Positions 37,501 to 46,313 of a stretch of DNA of 64,000 nucleotides are shown in pieces. The notes beneath the pieces are model-generated. The model did not search any database, had not been told where the DNA came from, and worked only from the letters and a program-made list of their open reading frames with translations. The first letter of the stretch is position 1, and each line of letters begins with the position of its first letter. Made by a program: the position numbers and the translations under genes. The DNA lies in NCBI RefSeq assembly GCF_028421645.1, contig NZ_CP116887.1:1924001-1988000 (forward strand), read 5' to 3'. The DNA comes from Aneurinibacillus sp. Ricciae_BoGa-3 (GTDB lineage: Bacteria; Bacillota; Bacilli; Aneurinibacillales; Aneurinibacillaceae).

Positions 37501-38467
37501 GCTTCTCCGCTATATTGCCGAACCGGAGCAAGCGGTGGCAGAAGTGTACAATGACTCGTCCGTTTTCCGGATCTTTACGTACCTGGCGGAAGAATTCGTG
37601 GAACCAATGGAAGAAGATTCGCTCAGCCGGAGTGAAATTGAACAGGCCTTAGAACAGGGGCTCCCCGTTACAATGGAAAGCCCATTTAGTGAAAAGGTAG
37701 CGGCTCAGCTTCAATGGAACTATGCTTATCGGCAGTCTTCTCATCAAATGGCGAAGCAGTCAGTTTCCGAAATAAAACGCCGCAGCCAAAAGATGGCCGC
37801 TGAGGAGCAGACAGATGCATATGGCATCCCTCTTTTCAGGCGGGAGTCTGCCGAGCGCCCCCTTTTTCTAAGTGAAAAAAAAGTGACAGCTGCCGAACGG
37901 GGAACAGCCATGCATACGGTGATGCAGACCATTCCATTTGAACCTGTACCTGACGCCGGGCAACTGGAAGCGTTCATTGCGCAAATGATTGTGAATGAAC
38001 AGCTGACCGAAGCGGAAGCTGCTTCTGTTGACAGGGAAGGGATTCTGGCGTTTTTCACATCTCCGGCTGCAGAACAGATAAAGAGAGCCCCCCGCGTATT
38101 CCGAGAAATGGCGTTTAATCTCGCTGTTAATGCTGACGAACTTGATCAGCAAGCGAGATTAAATGGGCTTAACTCAGATGCCGGCAAACCGGGAGCAGCG
38201 TTCATCCAGTCAGTAGCAGGTGCCCAAACGGATGGTGAAAAGATTATCATACAGGGTGTGATTGACTGTCTGCTGGATTATGGGACAGGTTGCATTCTCT
38301 TAGACTATAAATCAGACGAAACGGAAGGCTTAACTGATGAACAGCTGGCAAGGCGTTATCAAACCCAGCTTGATTGGTATGCGAAGGCGGTTGAACGGAT
38401 CGTGAAAAAGCCTGTGCTGGAGAAAGTTCTATACTTTTTTAACGGCGGCCGCACGATCCATGTCTAA
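34565..38467 (+). CDS. addA: ATP-dependent helicase/nuclease subunit A
   Basis: A 1300-residue UvrD/RecB-type helicase-nuclease. Walker A AAAGSGKTAVL is near residues 33-43, with VDEYQDTNAVQ as the DEXQ box, VGDVKQSIYRFR, and the SF1 motifs V-VI in MTIHKSKGLEFPIVF and VLYVALTRAREKL. The C-terminal RecB nuclease domain has QGVIDCLLD and LLDYKSDE. It partners with AddB. Start ATG 34565 has GGAGGG upstream and overlaps the addB stop. Confidence 0.97.
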   Translation: MLEKPADATWTDEQWEAIAARDANILVAAAAGSGKTAVLVERIIRRISEKESPLDVDRLLVVTFTKAAASEMRQRIGEAIQKALAVDPSSLHLRRQLTLLNKASIMTLHSFCMEVLKRFYYLIDLDPGFRIADEAEAELMRQDVMEQLFEEEYGLADPAFFRLVDSYSGDRSDAALQSLIQRLYHFSRSHPRPDGWLADMAAMYHVHNLVSFYRLPWFGAIQDDVRLELRGLSTMLRRAEILAQSEGGPLPYLETLNLDQQLVYTLIQASEQTWDALYEAFAAATFSTLKRCSGKDIDAAKKDQVKAIRDEVKKRVLAIKDELFRMAPGDYLQNVQENAPFMNKIVQLVLSFEDRYRQAKKEKGLVDFSDLEHFTLQILSDTDSSADELKPSAAALDYRLQFEEVLVDEYQDTNAVQEAIVRLVSRHDDHQRGNLFMVGDVKQSIYRFRLAEPELFLDKYKRFTPGGGANGWRIDLARNFRSRREVIDATNFFFRQIMNETVSEIAYDKAAELVLGAADYPEVEAADMSVDVLLIDRFVEKEDPDDSEDDSAMQSIDVEIENDPHAAPLDASELENVQLEARLVARKIKQMISGDADGHGRQFVYDKKNKVMRPVEYRDMVILMRATSGWAEAMAEEFKLQGIPAYAEVSTGYFSATEVEIMTSLLQVIDNPYQDIPLTAVLRSPIVRLNADELAQVRLANNEGSFYEALVAFIAEQEDPSTAAEMTSELNPDLHLRLMLFVERLNRWRTEARQGSLSSLIWQIYRETGYYDFVGGLPGGRQRQANLQALYERALQYESTSFRGLFRFLRFIERMRGQGSDLGVARSLSEQEDVVRIMTIHKSKGLEFPIVFVAGLGKSFNFMDVRGSFLLHKELGFGPRHVDPELRVTFPTLPNIAIKRRMKGEQLAEEMRVLYVALTRAREKLILVGTLRNLEKAAAKWANTLAWPDWTLPDFELARGKTFLDWLGPALIRHKNATPLLRYIAEPEQAVAEVYNDSSVFRIFTYLAEEFVEPMEEDSLSRSEIEQALEQGLPVTMESPFSEKVAAQLQWNYAYRQSSHQMAKQSVSEIKRRSQKMAAEEQTDAYGIPLFRRESAERPLFLSEKKVTAAERGTAMHTVMQTIPFEPVPDAGQLEAFIAQMIVNEQLTEAEAASVDREGILAFFTSPAAEQIKRAPRVFREMAFNLAVNADELDQQARLNGLNSDAGKPGAAFIQSVAGAQTDGEKIIIQGVIDCLLDYGTGCILLDYKSDETEGLTDEQLARRYQTQLDWYAKAVERIVKKPVLEKVLYFFNGGRTIHV

Positions 38468-38545
38468 GCGGCGAAGTATGCCTAAGACGATATATGACTA
38501 TGCGGACATGACTAGTAAATCGGTAGAGAGAAGGGGTGATAGACG

Positions 38546-39727
38546 ATGAGAATCTTACACACGGCTGACTGGCATTTCGGCCGCTCCCTCGAGGGGCGGA
38601 GCCGGTTGCCTGAACAGGAGGCTTTTGTTGATGAACTGTATGAAATTGTTACCCGGGAAAATATTGACTTAATTCTGATCGCCGGCGATGTGTTTGATAC
38701 GGTGAATCCGCCAGCCGCAGCGGAGCAGCTATTTTATGACTGCCTCGCGAGACTTTCAGACGGCGGAAAACGCCAGGTGGTGATTATCGCAGGAAATCAT
38801 GACAATCCGGACCGCGTTGCGGCATCCCGTCCGCTAGCTGACCGGCATGGAATCACCCTGCTTGGATTGCCGGAACCTACTGTATTATCGATTCCCATTC
38901 CGGCGGTCCAGGAAGAAGCCCGTATTTTTGCGCTTCCCTATCCGTCTGAATCACGTCTGCAGGCCTTGCTTGCGGAAAGCAGCGAGGAAGAAGTGCTGCG
39001 CAAGGCTTACGATCAGAAACTGGCCCATATTTTTGAGGTGCAAAGCCGTAAGTTCAGCCCGCATACGGTAAACCTGGCTATGAGCCATATATACGTGCTG
39101 GGCAGTTATGAATCCGATTCAGAGCGGCCGATACAGGTAGGAGGAGCGTATACGGTGTCCGCGACGACCCTTCCGGCTGCCGCGCAGTATGTGGCGCTTG
39201 GCCATCTGCATAAACCGCAGAATGTACCGAAAGCTCCCACGCTTGCCCGCTACTCAGGTTCACCGCTCGCGTACAGTTTTAGCGAAGCAGGCCATGCCAA
39301 ATCGGTAACTGTATTGGACGTGAAGCCCGGTGAACCTGCCCGCATGGAAGAGATATTCCTGTCTTCTGGCAAACCTCTTGTGAGATGGGAGGCGAAAGAA
39401 GGCCTCCAGCAGGTACACGGCTGGATTGAAGAGGGGCGGGATCTCGGCGCGTGGATCGACCTAAAAGTGCATGTAGCCGATTCGATTCCGATCGAGGATA
39501 TACATAAGCTTCGCAAAGCGCATGAAGGTCTGATTACGATACAACCCGTATACCCCGCAGCTCAACTGGAGAGCGTAACCGTTTCGCGTTCAGGTCTGCC
39601 GATTGATGAGATGTTTCGCAGTTTTTATGAACGCCAAACCGGCGGGGCCAAACCGGACGATGAAACCGTCCGGATGTTTCTGGAGCTAATCGGAGAAGAC
39701 GAGCTGGACGCAGAACTAGAGTCCTGA
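38546..39727 (+). CDS. sbcD: Nuclease SbcCD subunit D (Mre11-like)
   Basis: A 393-residue Mn-dependent phosphoesterase. The metal motifs are in order: HTADWHFGRS, IAGDVFDTVNPP, IAGNHDNPDR, MSHIYVLG and ALGHLHKPQ. It cuts hairpins and blocked DNA ends together with SbcC. It lies 78 bp behind addA and 26 bp before sbcC, in what looks like one addBA-sbcDC operon. Confidence 0.95.
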   Translation: MRILHTADWHFGRSLEGRSRLPEQEAFVDELYEIVTRENIDLILIAGDVFDTVNPPAAAEQLFYDCLARLSDGGKRQVVIIAGNHDNPDRVAASRPLADRHGITLLGLPEPTVLSIPIPAVQEEARIFALPYPSESRLQALLAESSEEEVLRKAYDQKLAHIFEVQSRKFSPHTVNLAMSHIYVLGSYESDSERPIQVGGAYTVSATTLPAAAQYVALGHLHKPQNVPKAPTLARYSGSPLAYSFSEAGHAKSVTVLDVKPGEPARMEEIFLSSGKPLVRWEAKEGLQQVHGWIEEGRDLGAWIDLKVHVADSIPIEDIHKLRKAHEGLITIQPVYPAAQLESVTVSRSGLPIDEMFRSFYERQTGGAKPDDETVRMFLELIGEDELDAELES

Positions 39728-39753
39728 TATTACACTGGAAAGGGGAGAATAAC

Positions 39754-42700
39754 GTGCGCCCTATCCTATTAAAAGTGAAAGGCCTGCACAGCTTTCGCGA
39801 AGAACAGGAAGTAGACTTTGAAAATCTTTGCGGGGGCGGCGTGTTCGGTATTTTTGGACCGACAGGAAGCGGTAAATCATCGCTGCTTGATGCTATGACG
39901 CTGGCACTCTATGGTAAGGTCGAACGCGCCAGCAACAACACACAGGGGATTATGAACCATGCGGAGGACCAGCTGTCCGTGTCCTTTACATTTGAGCTTG
40001 GGAATGCGGCTGGAACGAAGCGGTACCGCGTGGAGCGGCGCTATAAGCGTACCGATGAAATAAAGCTAAAAATTGCCACCTGCCGCTTCGTTGAGATAGA
40101 TGGGGAGGAAAAGGTTTTAGCTGATAAGGATCGCGATGTAACCCAGCATGTGCAGGATATACTGGGGCTTACCGTAGACGATTTCACCCGCGCAGTCGTG
40201 CTGCCGCAGGGGAAGTTTGCAGAATTTCTTTCCTTGAAAGGCAGCGAAAGGCGCCAGATGCTGCAGCGCCTTTTTCACCTAGAAAAATATGGCGATATAT
40301 TAAACACAAGGCTGCGCAAGCGAACCGACACTGCAAAGTCAAGAGTTAATGAATTGACAGCTGAACAGCAGGGGTTAGGTGAAGCCTCGGTTGAAACCAT
40401 AGCGCAAGCTAAGGAACGTGTGGTTCTGGCGCAGCAGAGCCATCAAGTGCAGCAGGCGCGAACAGCAGAAGCGGAGAAGCTGTTGGAAGCAAAGAAACGA
40501 CTATGGGAATTGCAGGCCGAATCAGTAAAAACAGCGAAACAGCTCGCAGAACACCGGCAGCTTGAACATGAAATAATTGAATTGGAAAAACAGCTTTCGC
40601 TGGCAAGGCAGGCAGAGATTCTTCGGCCCTATACAGATGAACTCACCAAGGGCCGCGAGGAATTTTTTCGCTGGCAGGCGAGAGCAGACGAGGCCGCGCA
40701 ACAGCTTGCCGCCAGCCGTACGGCTTATGGGGCTGCGCAGGAAGAATTGCGGTTGATACGCCAGAAGCTGGCTGAAGAAGAGCCTAGGCTTACGGTGCGT
40801 TTGGAAAGGTTAAAACAGGCGCAGGAGCTCGAAGATGAACTGCATGTCCTGCAAGCTTCGATTGCAGCTCAAGAAAAGCAGTACAGCGTGTATGCCGAAC
40901 AGCTGGCAGATGCGCAAAAAGCGCACGAATGGTCGGCGAAAATGCGGGAACAAGCGATACAGCGGCAGGCTTTTTTACAGGAAGAACTCCTGAAGAAATC
41001 GGTGGCGCCAGCTGAGCGGCAGAAGGTTAACCAGGCTGTTCAAGAAAAACAGGCGATAAAAGCCGAGCAAAAAAGGTTTGCGGATCTGCAGCAAGAAATC
41101 CAAGAGTACCAGAAGCGCTGCCTGAAGACGGAACAGGATGCTGCACTTGCCCGGGATGCAGGTTCACAATACCAGAGGCATCTTCAGGAACTGCTTGAGG
41201 ATACGCAACGGCAGTATATGAAGGTACGGGACGGGATTGACAGGGTAAATGGTGTCCGGTCAGCAGCCGAGCAATTGCTTGCAACTGAGAGAGGTGCGCT
41301 CGCAGAATGGATAGACCGCAACCTGGCAGTACAGCTTGTAGCAAGTCTGCAGAATGGAAAGCCATGCCCGGTATGTGGTTCATCTGAGCATCCGTCACCG
41401 GCGATACCGGCGGAAAACGATTTGGGGCGCAGCCAGATTGAAGAGCGAATTGGAAAATTAGAAGAGGAGGAGCGCGCGTTAACCGCCGCCGGGCACGAAT
41501 ATGACAGACTCAGTTCCAGGCTTCAACAGGTTTCCTCTTCGCTCTATGATCGGCTTATGCATGAAAACTCAGGTGCTGACGGAGCTGCAGCTTCACTTGA
41601 TTCGCATCTGCTTCAAGAACAGGCAAGCGATGAGGCTGACCTTTTATTAACGATCGAGCAGATTAAGCAGGGCTGCCGCCAGATAAGGGAACAGCTAACT
41701 TCATATGAGAATGATCTGCAGAGACTGGAAGAATCAATGCGTTCTGCTCTCAAGAAGGGTTCTCTGATTGAACAGCAGCAAGCTGCAGCGGCCGCCCGGA
41801 TGGATAACGAACGCAAGGCGGTGGAGGAGCGCAGCCAGAAAGCGGCTCAGGAAGAGTCCCGCATTACTGCCCGCCTGCAGCAATGGAACGAAGCATTTGC
41901 CCCTCTCGTATACGAAAATGCCGAAGGAGAAGCAGCCAGGATACAGGCACTGGATGTGGAGGCAGAGGAACTGCAGCAGAAGCTTGAGAAAAGCTACCCC
42001 TATATAGCCGAAAGGGAAGCAGAATTGGACAGGCTGCAGAACCAGCTGACAAAAACTGAACATGAACGCATTCGCCTAGAAGCAGAACTCACAGCTAACC
42101 GTAAAAATCTGACTGAGAAGATGTTACGGCTTAAGCAGATCGTGCCAGAAGGAGAGGCAGCTGTTCTATACAAGGAAACGGAGAACCTGCTTAAGAATCT
42201 GCGGCAGCAGGCAGCGGCCATCACTGAAAAAGAAGAAAAAGCACGGACGCAGCTGCAGGCCAATGAAAAAGACGAAAGTGCAGCGCGGCAATCGCTTAGG
42301 CTGGCCAGTACAAGAAAAACAGAAGCCGAAGCTGCGTGGATTAAAGCCGTTGCTGCCGCCCCTTTTCAGACACAGGAAGAAGTTCAGCAGGCGATGGCTG
42401 GATTGGAATCGCAAAAAAGTTGGCAGGAGCGGATCGAACGATATCGCGATAAAGAGAAAAAGCTTGAGAACGAGCTGCAGCGAATTCATTCCCTCCTTAG
42501 CGGAGAGACCGTATCCGATGAAGAATGGGAAGAAGCCAATGCTGCCTGTACACGGGCAAGAGAAGCGCTGGATCTAGCGGCAAAGGAAAAAATCCGCTCG
42601 GAACGCGACCTGGAAGATTTGGAGTTGCGCCACGCGCGCTGGGCTCAATTAGAAGAACTGCGTGTACAGCAGCAGCAAACAATTGACAGGCTTGTCAAAC

Positions 42701-43191
42701 TTCAGAACGTTTTTAAAGGCAACTCGTTTGTCGAATATATCGCAGAAGAGCAGCTCATGCAGGTCAGCTACGAGGCCTCTATGCGTCTCGCAAGCCTAAC
42801 GAGGCAGCGTTACGCCATTGAAGTAGATTCAACGGGTGGATTTATTATCCGGGATGATGCGAACGGCGGGATCAGGCGCCCGGTCACCACACTTTCCGGC
42901 GGAGAAACATTCCTCACTTCGCTGTCGCTGGCGCTTGCCCTCTCCGGCCAGATACAGTTGCGCGGTGAATACCCGCTTGAATTCTTTTTCCTGGATGAAG
43001 GATTTGGCACACTGGATCAGGAACTGCTCGACACGGTTATTACCGCGCTTGAAAAACTGCAGAGCAGCCGGCTGTCAGTAGGCATTATCAGCCACGTTCC
43101 GGAACTGCAGGCGCGCCTGCCGCGGAAACTCATCGTGGAACCTGCTGAGCCTTCTGGCAGGGGCAGCCGTATCCGCCATGAAGTATTGTAA
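39754..43191 (+). CDS. sbcC: Nuclease SbcCD subunit C (Rad50-like)
   Basis: 1145 residues from a GTG start (AAAGGGGAG upstream). Walker A is FGPTGSGKSSLLDAM near 35-43. Very long coiled coils flank the zinc hook CPVCGSSEHPSP at about 538. The signature is TLSGGETFLTSLSLALAL and Walker B is FFFLDEGFGTLD near the C-terminus. It bridges and feeds DNA ends to SbcD. It is the last gene of the DNA end-processing block. Confidence 0.95.
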   Translation: MRPILLKVKGLHSFREEQEVDFENLCGGGVFGIFGPTGSGKSSLLDAMTLALYGKVERASNNTQGIMNHAEDQLSVSFTFELGNAAGTKRYRVERRYKRTDEIKLKIATCRFVEIDGEEKVLADKDRDVTQHVQDILGLTVDDFTRAVVLPQGKFAEFLSLKGSERRQMLQRLFHLEKYGDILNTRLRKRTDTAKSRVNELTAEQQGLGEASVETIAQAKERVVLAQQSHQVQQARTAEAEKLLEAKKRLWELQAESVKTAKQLAEHRQLEHEIIELEKQLSLARQAEILRPYTDELTKGREEFFRWQARADEAAQQLAASRTAYGAAQEELRLIRQKLAEEEPRLTVRLERLKQAQELEDELHVLQASIAAQEKQYSVYAEQLADAQKAHEWSAKMREQAIQRQAFLQEELLKKSVAPAERQKVNQAVQEKQAIKAEQKRFADLQQEIQEYQKRCLKTEQDAALARDAGSQYQRHLQELLEDTQRQYMKVRDGIDRVNGVRSAAEQLLATERGALAEWIDRNLAVQLVASLQNGKPCPVCGSSEHPSPAIPAENDLGRSQIEERIGKLEEEERALTAAGHEYDRLSSRLQQVSSSLYDRLMHENSGADGAAASLDSHLLQEQASDEADLLLTIEQIKQGCRQIREQLTSYENDLQRLEESMRSALKKGSLIEQQQAAAAARMDNERKAVEERSQKAAQEESRITARLQQWNEAFAPLVYENAEGEAARIQALDVEAEELQQKLEKSYPYIAEREAELDRLQNQLTKTEHERIRLEAELTANRKNLTEKMLRLKQIVPEGEAAVLYKETENLLKNLRQQAAAITEKEEKARTQLQANEKDESAARQSLRLASTRKTEAEAAWIKAVAAAPFQTQEEVQQAMAGLESQKSWQERIERYRDKEKKLENELQRIHSLLSGETVSDEEWEEANAACTRAREALDLAAKEKIRSERDLEDLELRHARWAQLEELRVQQQQTIDRLVKLQNVFKGNSFVEYIAEEQLMQVSYEASMRLASLTRQRYAIEVDSTGGFIIRDDANGGIRRPVTTLSGGETFLTSLSLALALSGQIQLRGEYPLEFFFLDEGFGTLDQELLDTVITALEKLQSSRLSVGIISHVPELQARLPRKLIVEPAEPSGRGSRIRHEVL

Positions 43192-43234
43192 GGTAAGAGT
43201 ATGAGTAAGGGAATAGAGAAATGAGGGTGCTAAA

Positions 43235-43472
43235 ATGAGTAAAAAGGGGAAAATTGCAATTGATATGGATGAAGTTATTGCGATGCCTTTTCTATGTGTA
43301 TTGCGGTGACAAAAGTATAATCAATGCAGATTACCTCATTGATGACAACGTAAAGAATTTCAAGGGTTTTTGTGGTCAGGGAATTCTGTTTACTGCACCG
43401 CACAACATTCATGAAACCGGCTATGTTAGAGTGAACAGCTGGAAAGAGGTTAGGAACTACTTTTTTAAATAA
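43235..43472 (+). pseudogene. Deoxyribonucleotidase remnant with internal deletion
   Basis: The start MSKKGKIAIDMDEVIA matches the N-terminus of HAD-like 5'(3')-deoxyribonucleotidases (DxD motif). The last ~55 residues (INADYLIDDNVKNF, GQGILFTAPHN, VNSWKEVRNYF) match their C-terminus in a different frame. About 100 central codons are missing and the junction near 43280 shifts frame, so TGA soon follows. It is non-functional. A ribosome-like site and the downstream terminator remain. Confidence 0.75.
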
Positions 43473-43491
43473 TTAATGGTGTTAGGGCAAT

Positions 43492-43537
43492 GGGTCGATA
43501 ACTTCTTAATAACACGATTATCGACCCTTATTTTTTA
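43492..43537 (+). terminator. Rho-independent terminator
   Basis: GGGTCGATAA pairs with TTATCGACCC and is followed by TTATTTTTT. Confidence 0.8.
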
Positions 43538-43584
43538 ATAATACCCCAATTTGTTCTACAGACAATCTGCTCGGATTTTCGTGC

Positions 43585-43914
43585 TTAACGAAAATAGTAA
43601 ATAACCGTATAGACAGGCATAACTACCATGACTAGCAGGGATATGGAGCTGAGGATGATTCCGGCTGAAGCAAGCTTTGCTCCCTTCGTCGACCTCCTGG
43701 CAAGCAAACCGAGCATAAATCCAAACAAGGACAGTGTAATCGCCAGCATTAACCATAAAATTGTCAGTTCTGCTTTAATAAGAAACGTAGATGCGAATAA
43801 CGCCAGGCAGACAACGGCACATATTCCCGCAATTAACGAAATAGCAGCCAGTATAAGCTGATTTTTCGGTGCATCTTCTGTAGTATCACTTTGTGGTGAT
43901 TGAAATTCAGCCAA
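43585..43914 (-). CDS. Small integral membrane protein, DUF4190-like layout
   Basis: 109 residues with a polar N-terminus (MAEFQSPQSDTTEDAPKNQ) and three hydrophobic helices. A GxxLGLLARRSTKGAKLASAGIILSSISL segment resembles small GLxLG-type membrane proteins. No enzymatic motif is seen. It lies 21 bp downstream of the DUF309 gene and may be co-transcribed. Function is unknown. Confidence 0.6.
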   Translation of the reverse strand: MAEFQSPQSDTTEDAPKNQLILAAISLIAGICAVVCLALFASTFLIKAELTILWLMLAITLSLFGFMLGLLARRSTKGAKLASAGIILSSISLLVMVVMPVYTVIYYFR

Positions 43915-43935
43915 TCAAAACATTCCCTTCCTGTC

Positions 43936-44481
43936 TTACTTTTCTCTGCTGCGCCGTTTTGCTAATTGCGCGTACCGCGTCTTTATGACGCCGCTGCGGT
44001 CACGCAGTGTATGTTTATTCATTAGGTACTCATTAGCCAGATTGCTGGGGGAAAGCCAGGTAACTTTTCGCTCCGCCGCCCGCATCAGGCAGGCGTCAAG
44101 TAGTTCTGGCGATTTAATGGGAAGATTAAAGTCCACATACAGCTCAGTGCTACCCCCATTAAGATCCATCAGCCTCATTTCCAGCTGTGCCAGAAGCTCG
44201 GCTTTATCCAAACCTAAAGCCTCTACATCCTCTGACCTTAGCTTGGACAAGGCGCTGTTTAGCATTTTGTGTGCACCCGGCCCGTTTCCGCGCCTTTGAT
44301 GATACAGGCCAACCGCTATTTGGATGAGGGCAACCCATATATCGCTATTTTCTTTTTCACTGAGTTGCTTCCAATATTCTTCGAGAACCTCGTGGCATTC
44401 AAACAGATCGCGATCCGCATGAAAATACACAAGGTAATCAATGTAGGCGTCCGGATACAACGCAGTCACCCCGCTTGGCAA
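43936..44481 (-). CDS. DUF309 family protein
   Basis: About 181 residues. The DUF309 hallmark YFHADRDLFECHEVLEEYW (HxxxE-type) is followed by WVALIQIAVGLYHQRRGNGPGAHKML, an all-helical bundle. An extra ~60-residue C-terminal part is basic. The function of the family is unknown. The start is unclear: TTG 44481 or GTG 44469 both lie behind a purine-rich stretch. Confidence 0.7.
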   Translation of the reverse strand: MPSGVTALYPDAYIDYLVYFHADRDLFECHEVLEEYWKQLSEKENSDIWVALIQIAVGLYHQRRGNGPGAHKMLNSALSKLRSEDVEALGLDKAELLAQLEMRLMDLNGGSTELYVDFNLPIKSPELLDACLMRAAERKVTWLSPSNLANEYLMNKHTLRDRSGVIKTRYAQLAKRRSREK

Positions 44482-44629
44482 AAAATCTTTATGGATCCCT
44501 ATTAGTATCGCTGTTTTTGCTCCGCGTGTAAAGCGCTCCTGTTATAATCCTCCTGAACAGGGTATAAAGTAAGTGGCGTTATCAACAGTTAAAATGCGAA
44601 AAAAAAGTTATGAAACGGAGGAAATCAGG

Positions 44630-45080
44630 ATGGCCGAAAAAACCGCCAGATACTGTTAGCCGGGAGAGCAAAAGGTATGCCGGTTGAACGAAATTTTAAA
44701 TTAGTCGAAGGCCCTGTTCCCGAACCATCTGAGGGTGAAGTGTTAGTGCGGACGTTGTTTCTGTCTGTTGATCCTTACATGAGGGGCAGAATGAGCGATG
44801 CAAAATCGTACGTGGCTCCTTTCCGGTTAAACGATGTCCTCACCGGAGGGGTTGTGGGGCAGGTCGTAGTACGTTAATGAAAGGTTTTATTGTTTCTGAC
44901 TACTCGGAGCGCTTTCCTGAGGGCATTAAGCAACTTGCAGCCTGGCTGAATGAAGGAAAACTCAAATGCGAAGAAAATATAATTGAAGGATTACAAAATG
45001 CACCCGATGCCTTTATAGGCTTGTTTAGAGGTGAGAACCTTGGAAAGCAGCTTGTGAAAGTTGCTGAGCCCTTTCTGTAA
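44630..45080 (+). pseudogene. CurA-like NADP-dependent oxidoreductase remnant
   Basis: Remains of a ~335-residue zinc-independent MDR. ATG 44630 reads MAEKTARYC-stop, but adding one A to the six-A run restores MAEKNRQILLAGRAKG in frame with VERNFKLVEGPVPEP and SVDPYMRGRM. The homology jumps at about 44875 from GGVVGQVV straight to the C-terminal FIVSDYSERFPEGIKQLAAWL...GENLGKQLVKV. The whole Rossmann domain (about 190-200 residues) is deleted. The gene therefore has a frameshift plus an internal deletion. A terminator follows. Confidence 0.8.
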
Positions 45081-45097
45081 CATATATGCTAAAATCT

Positions 45098-45148
45098 CGG
45101 GTGAAAAAGGCAGCGGCTTCGCGCAGAAGCTGGCTGTCTTTTTTCGCT
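45098..45148 (+). terminator. Rho-independent terminator
   Basis: AAAAGGCAGC-GGCTTC and GAAGC-TGGCTGTCTTTTTT make a long imperfect stem with a T-run, behind the oxidoreductase remnant. Confidence 0.75.
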
Positions 45149-45195
45149 CCGAAAAGGGAAATAGGATGGCCGCCCACTTCCTGCAAATTTTCAGG

Positions 45196-45226
45196 TTGAC
45201 TTAGAGTTAACTCTAACGAGTATGCT
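45196..45226 (+). promoter_or_regulatory. MerR-type promoter with AdhR/NmlR-like operator
   Basis: A -35 TTGACT and a -10 TATGCT are separated by 19 bp, the elongated spacing used by MerR activators. The spacer holds the perfect dyad TTAGAGTTAACTCTAA (45201-45216), which resembles AdhR/NmlR-class operators. It drives the oxidoreductase gene and the merR gene behind it. Confidence 0.8.
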
Positions 45227-45258
45227 TAGTTCATCCGATTATGAAAGGAAGGATGAAC

Positions 45259-46287
45259 GTGAACGTTAATAAGAAGATAATAGCCACAGCGTATGGAGAC
45301 CCGGACGTTTTAAAGATAGTTCAAGAACCTATACCACAACCAGGGCAGGGAGAGTTGCTAATCCGGGTAGAAGCCGCCGGTGTCGCGCTCGGCGATGTTT
45401 TACGCAGAAGAGGAGTGTTTGTGGGCGGACCACGGCCGCCTTTTACGCCGGGCTATGACGTCGTGGGACGGGTTGAAAAAGCTGGAGATAGCATCACCTG
45501 TTATCGAGAAGGAGATAGAGTGGCTGTCTGCCTGGACGGCGTCGGCGGCTATTCACATTATGTGTGTGTTCCGGTAGAGGAAGTTGTGTTAGTTCCAAAA
45601 TCGCTTGATTCCCATGAGGCAGTATCCCTGGTATTAAACTATGTTACGGCCTACCAGCTCCTCCATCGAGCTGTTGCACTTGGTACGCACAGCCGCATCC
45701 TCATACAAGGTGCGGCGGGAGGAGTTGGAACAGCAATGCTTCAAGTCGGTCAGCTGCTTGGTCTTACCATGATCGGAACGGCTTCGCAAGCTAAGTTGGC
45801 GGCCGTATCTGCCTATGGTGCCACGGCCATTGATTATCGGGCAGAGGATTTTGTCGCAGCTGTTCGGCATCGTTTTCCAGAAGGAATCGATGCCGTATTT
45901 GACCCAATTGGAGGAGACAATTGGTATCGCTCTGCTCAGACGTTAAAGCCCGGAGGAACCTTAATAGGATTCGGTTTTACATCTGCACTCACGCACGAAC
46001 CGGAGTCAGAAAGCATAGCCCGCATCGAGGAAGATTGGCGCTTGCTTTCCCGGGGACAATCCGCTATGCAATCCGTACATGCCTGCACCTACAGTGTTAC
46101 GCAGTGGAAAAAAGAACACCCCAACTGGTTCAAGGAGGATTTGCATACATTGTTTGACATGCTGCTGAACAAACAAATTAAACCGATTCTGCATTCGACG
46201 TTTCCGCTGCAAGAAGCGGCAGAGGCTCACCGCCTCATTGAACATTCGAAGGTGGTAGGGAAAATAACGTTAGACTGTTCTGATTAA
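45259..46287 (+). CDS. Quinone-oxidoreductase-like medium-chain dehydrogenase
   Basis: About 342 residues of the zeta-crystallin/QOR MDR class. The N-terminal catalytic domain is GroES-like (PQPGQGELLIRVEAAGVALGDVLRRRG). The NADPH Rossmann fold shows ILIQGAAGGVGTAMLQVGQLLG and DAVFDPIGGDNW. No structural or catalytic zinc Cys set is seen. It likely reduces reactive enones, quinones or aldehydes, which fits the thiol-stress type MerR operator upstream. GTG 45259 is best spaced from GGAAGG; ATG 45241 and ATG 45253 are alternatives. Confidence 0.88.
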   Translation: MNVNKKIIATAYGDPDVLKIVQEPIPQPGQGELLIRVEAAGVALGDVLRRRGVFVGGPRPPFTPGYDVVGRVEKAGDSITCYREGDRVAVCLDGVGGYSHYVCVPVEEVVLVPKSLDSHEAVSLVLNYVTAYQLLHRAVALGTHSRILIQGAAGGVGTAMLQVGQLLGLTMIGTASQAKLAAVSAYGATAIDYRAEDFVAAVRHRFPEGIDAVFDPIGGDNWYRSAQTLKPGGTLIGFGFTSALTHEPESESIARIEEDWRLLSRGQSAMQSVHACTYSVTQWKKEHPNWFKEDLHTLFDMLLNKQIKPILHSTFPLQEAAEAHRLIEHSKVVGKITLDCSD

Positions 46288-46313
46288 TGTATGCCGAATG
46301 AGGAGGAATGGGC

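Noticed and set aside
31036..43191. Anti-phage defence island (nuclease/helicase cluster)
   Set aside because: The four genes are the housekeeping end-processing pairs AddAB and SbcCD in their usual order, with complete motifs.
44877..45080. Independent small gene starting at ATG 44877
   Set aside because: Its sequence is the C-terminus of the same reductase family as the preceding fragment, and the ATG overlaps the upstream stop at the deletion junction.
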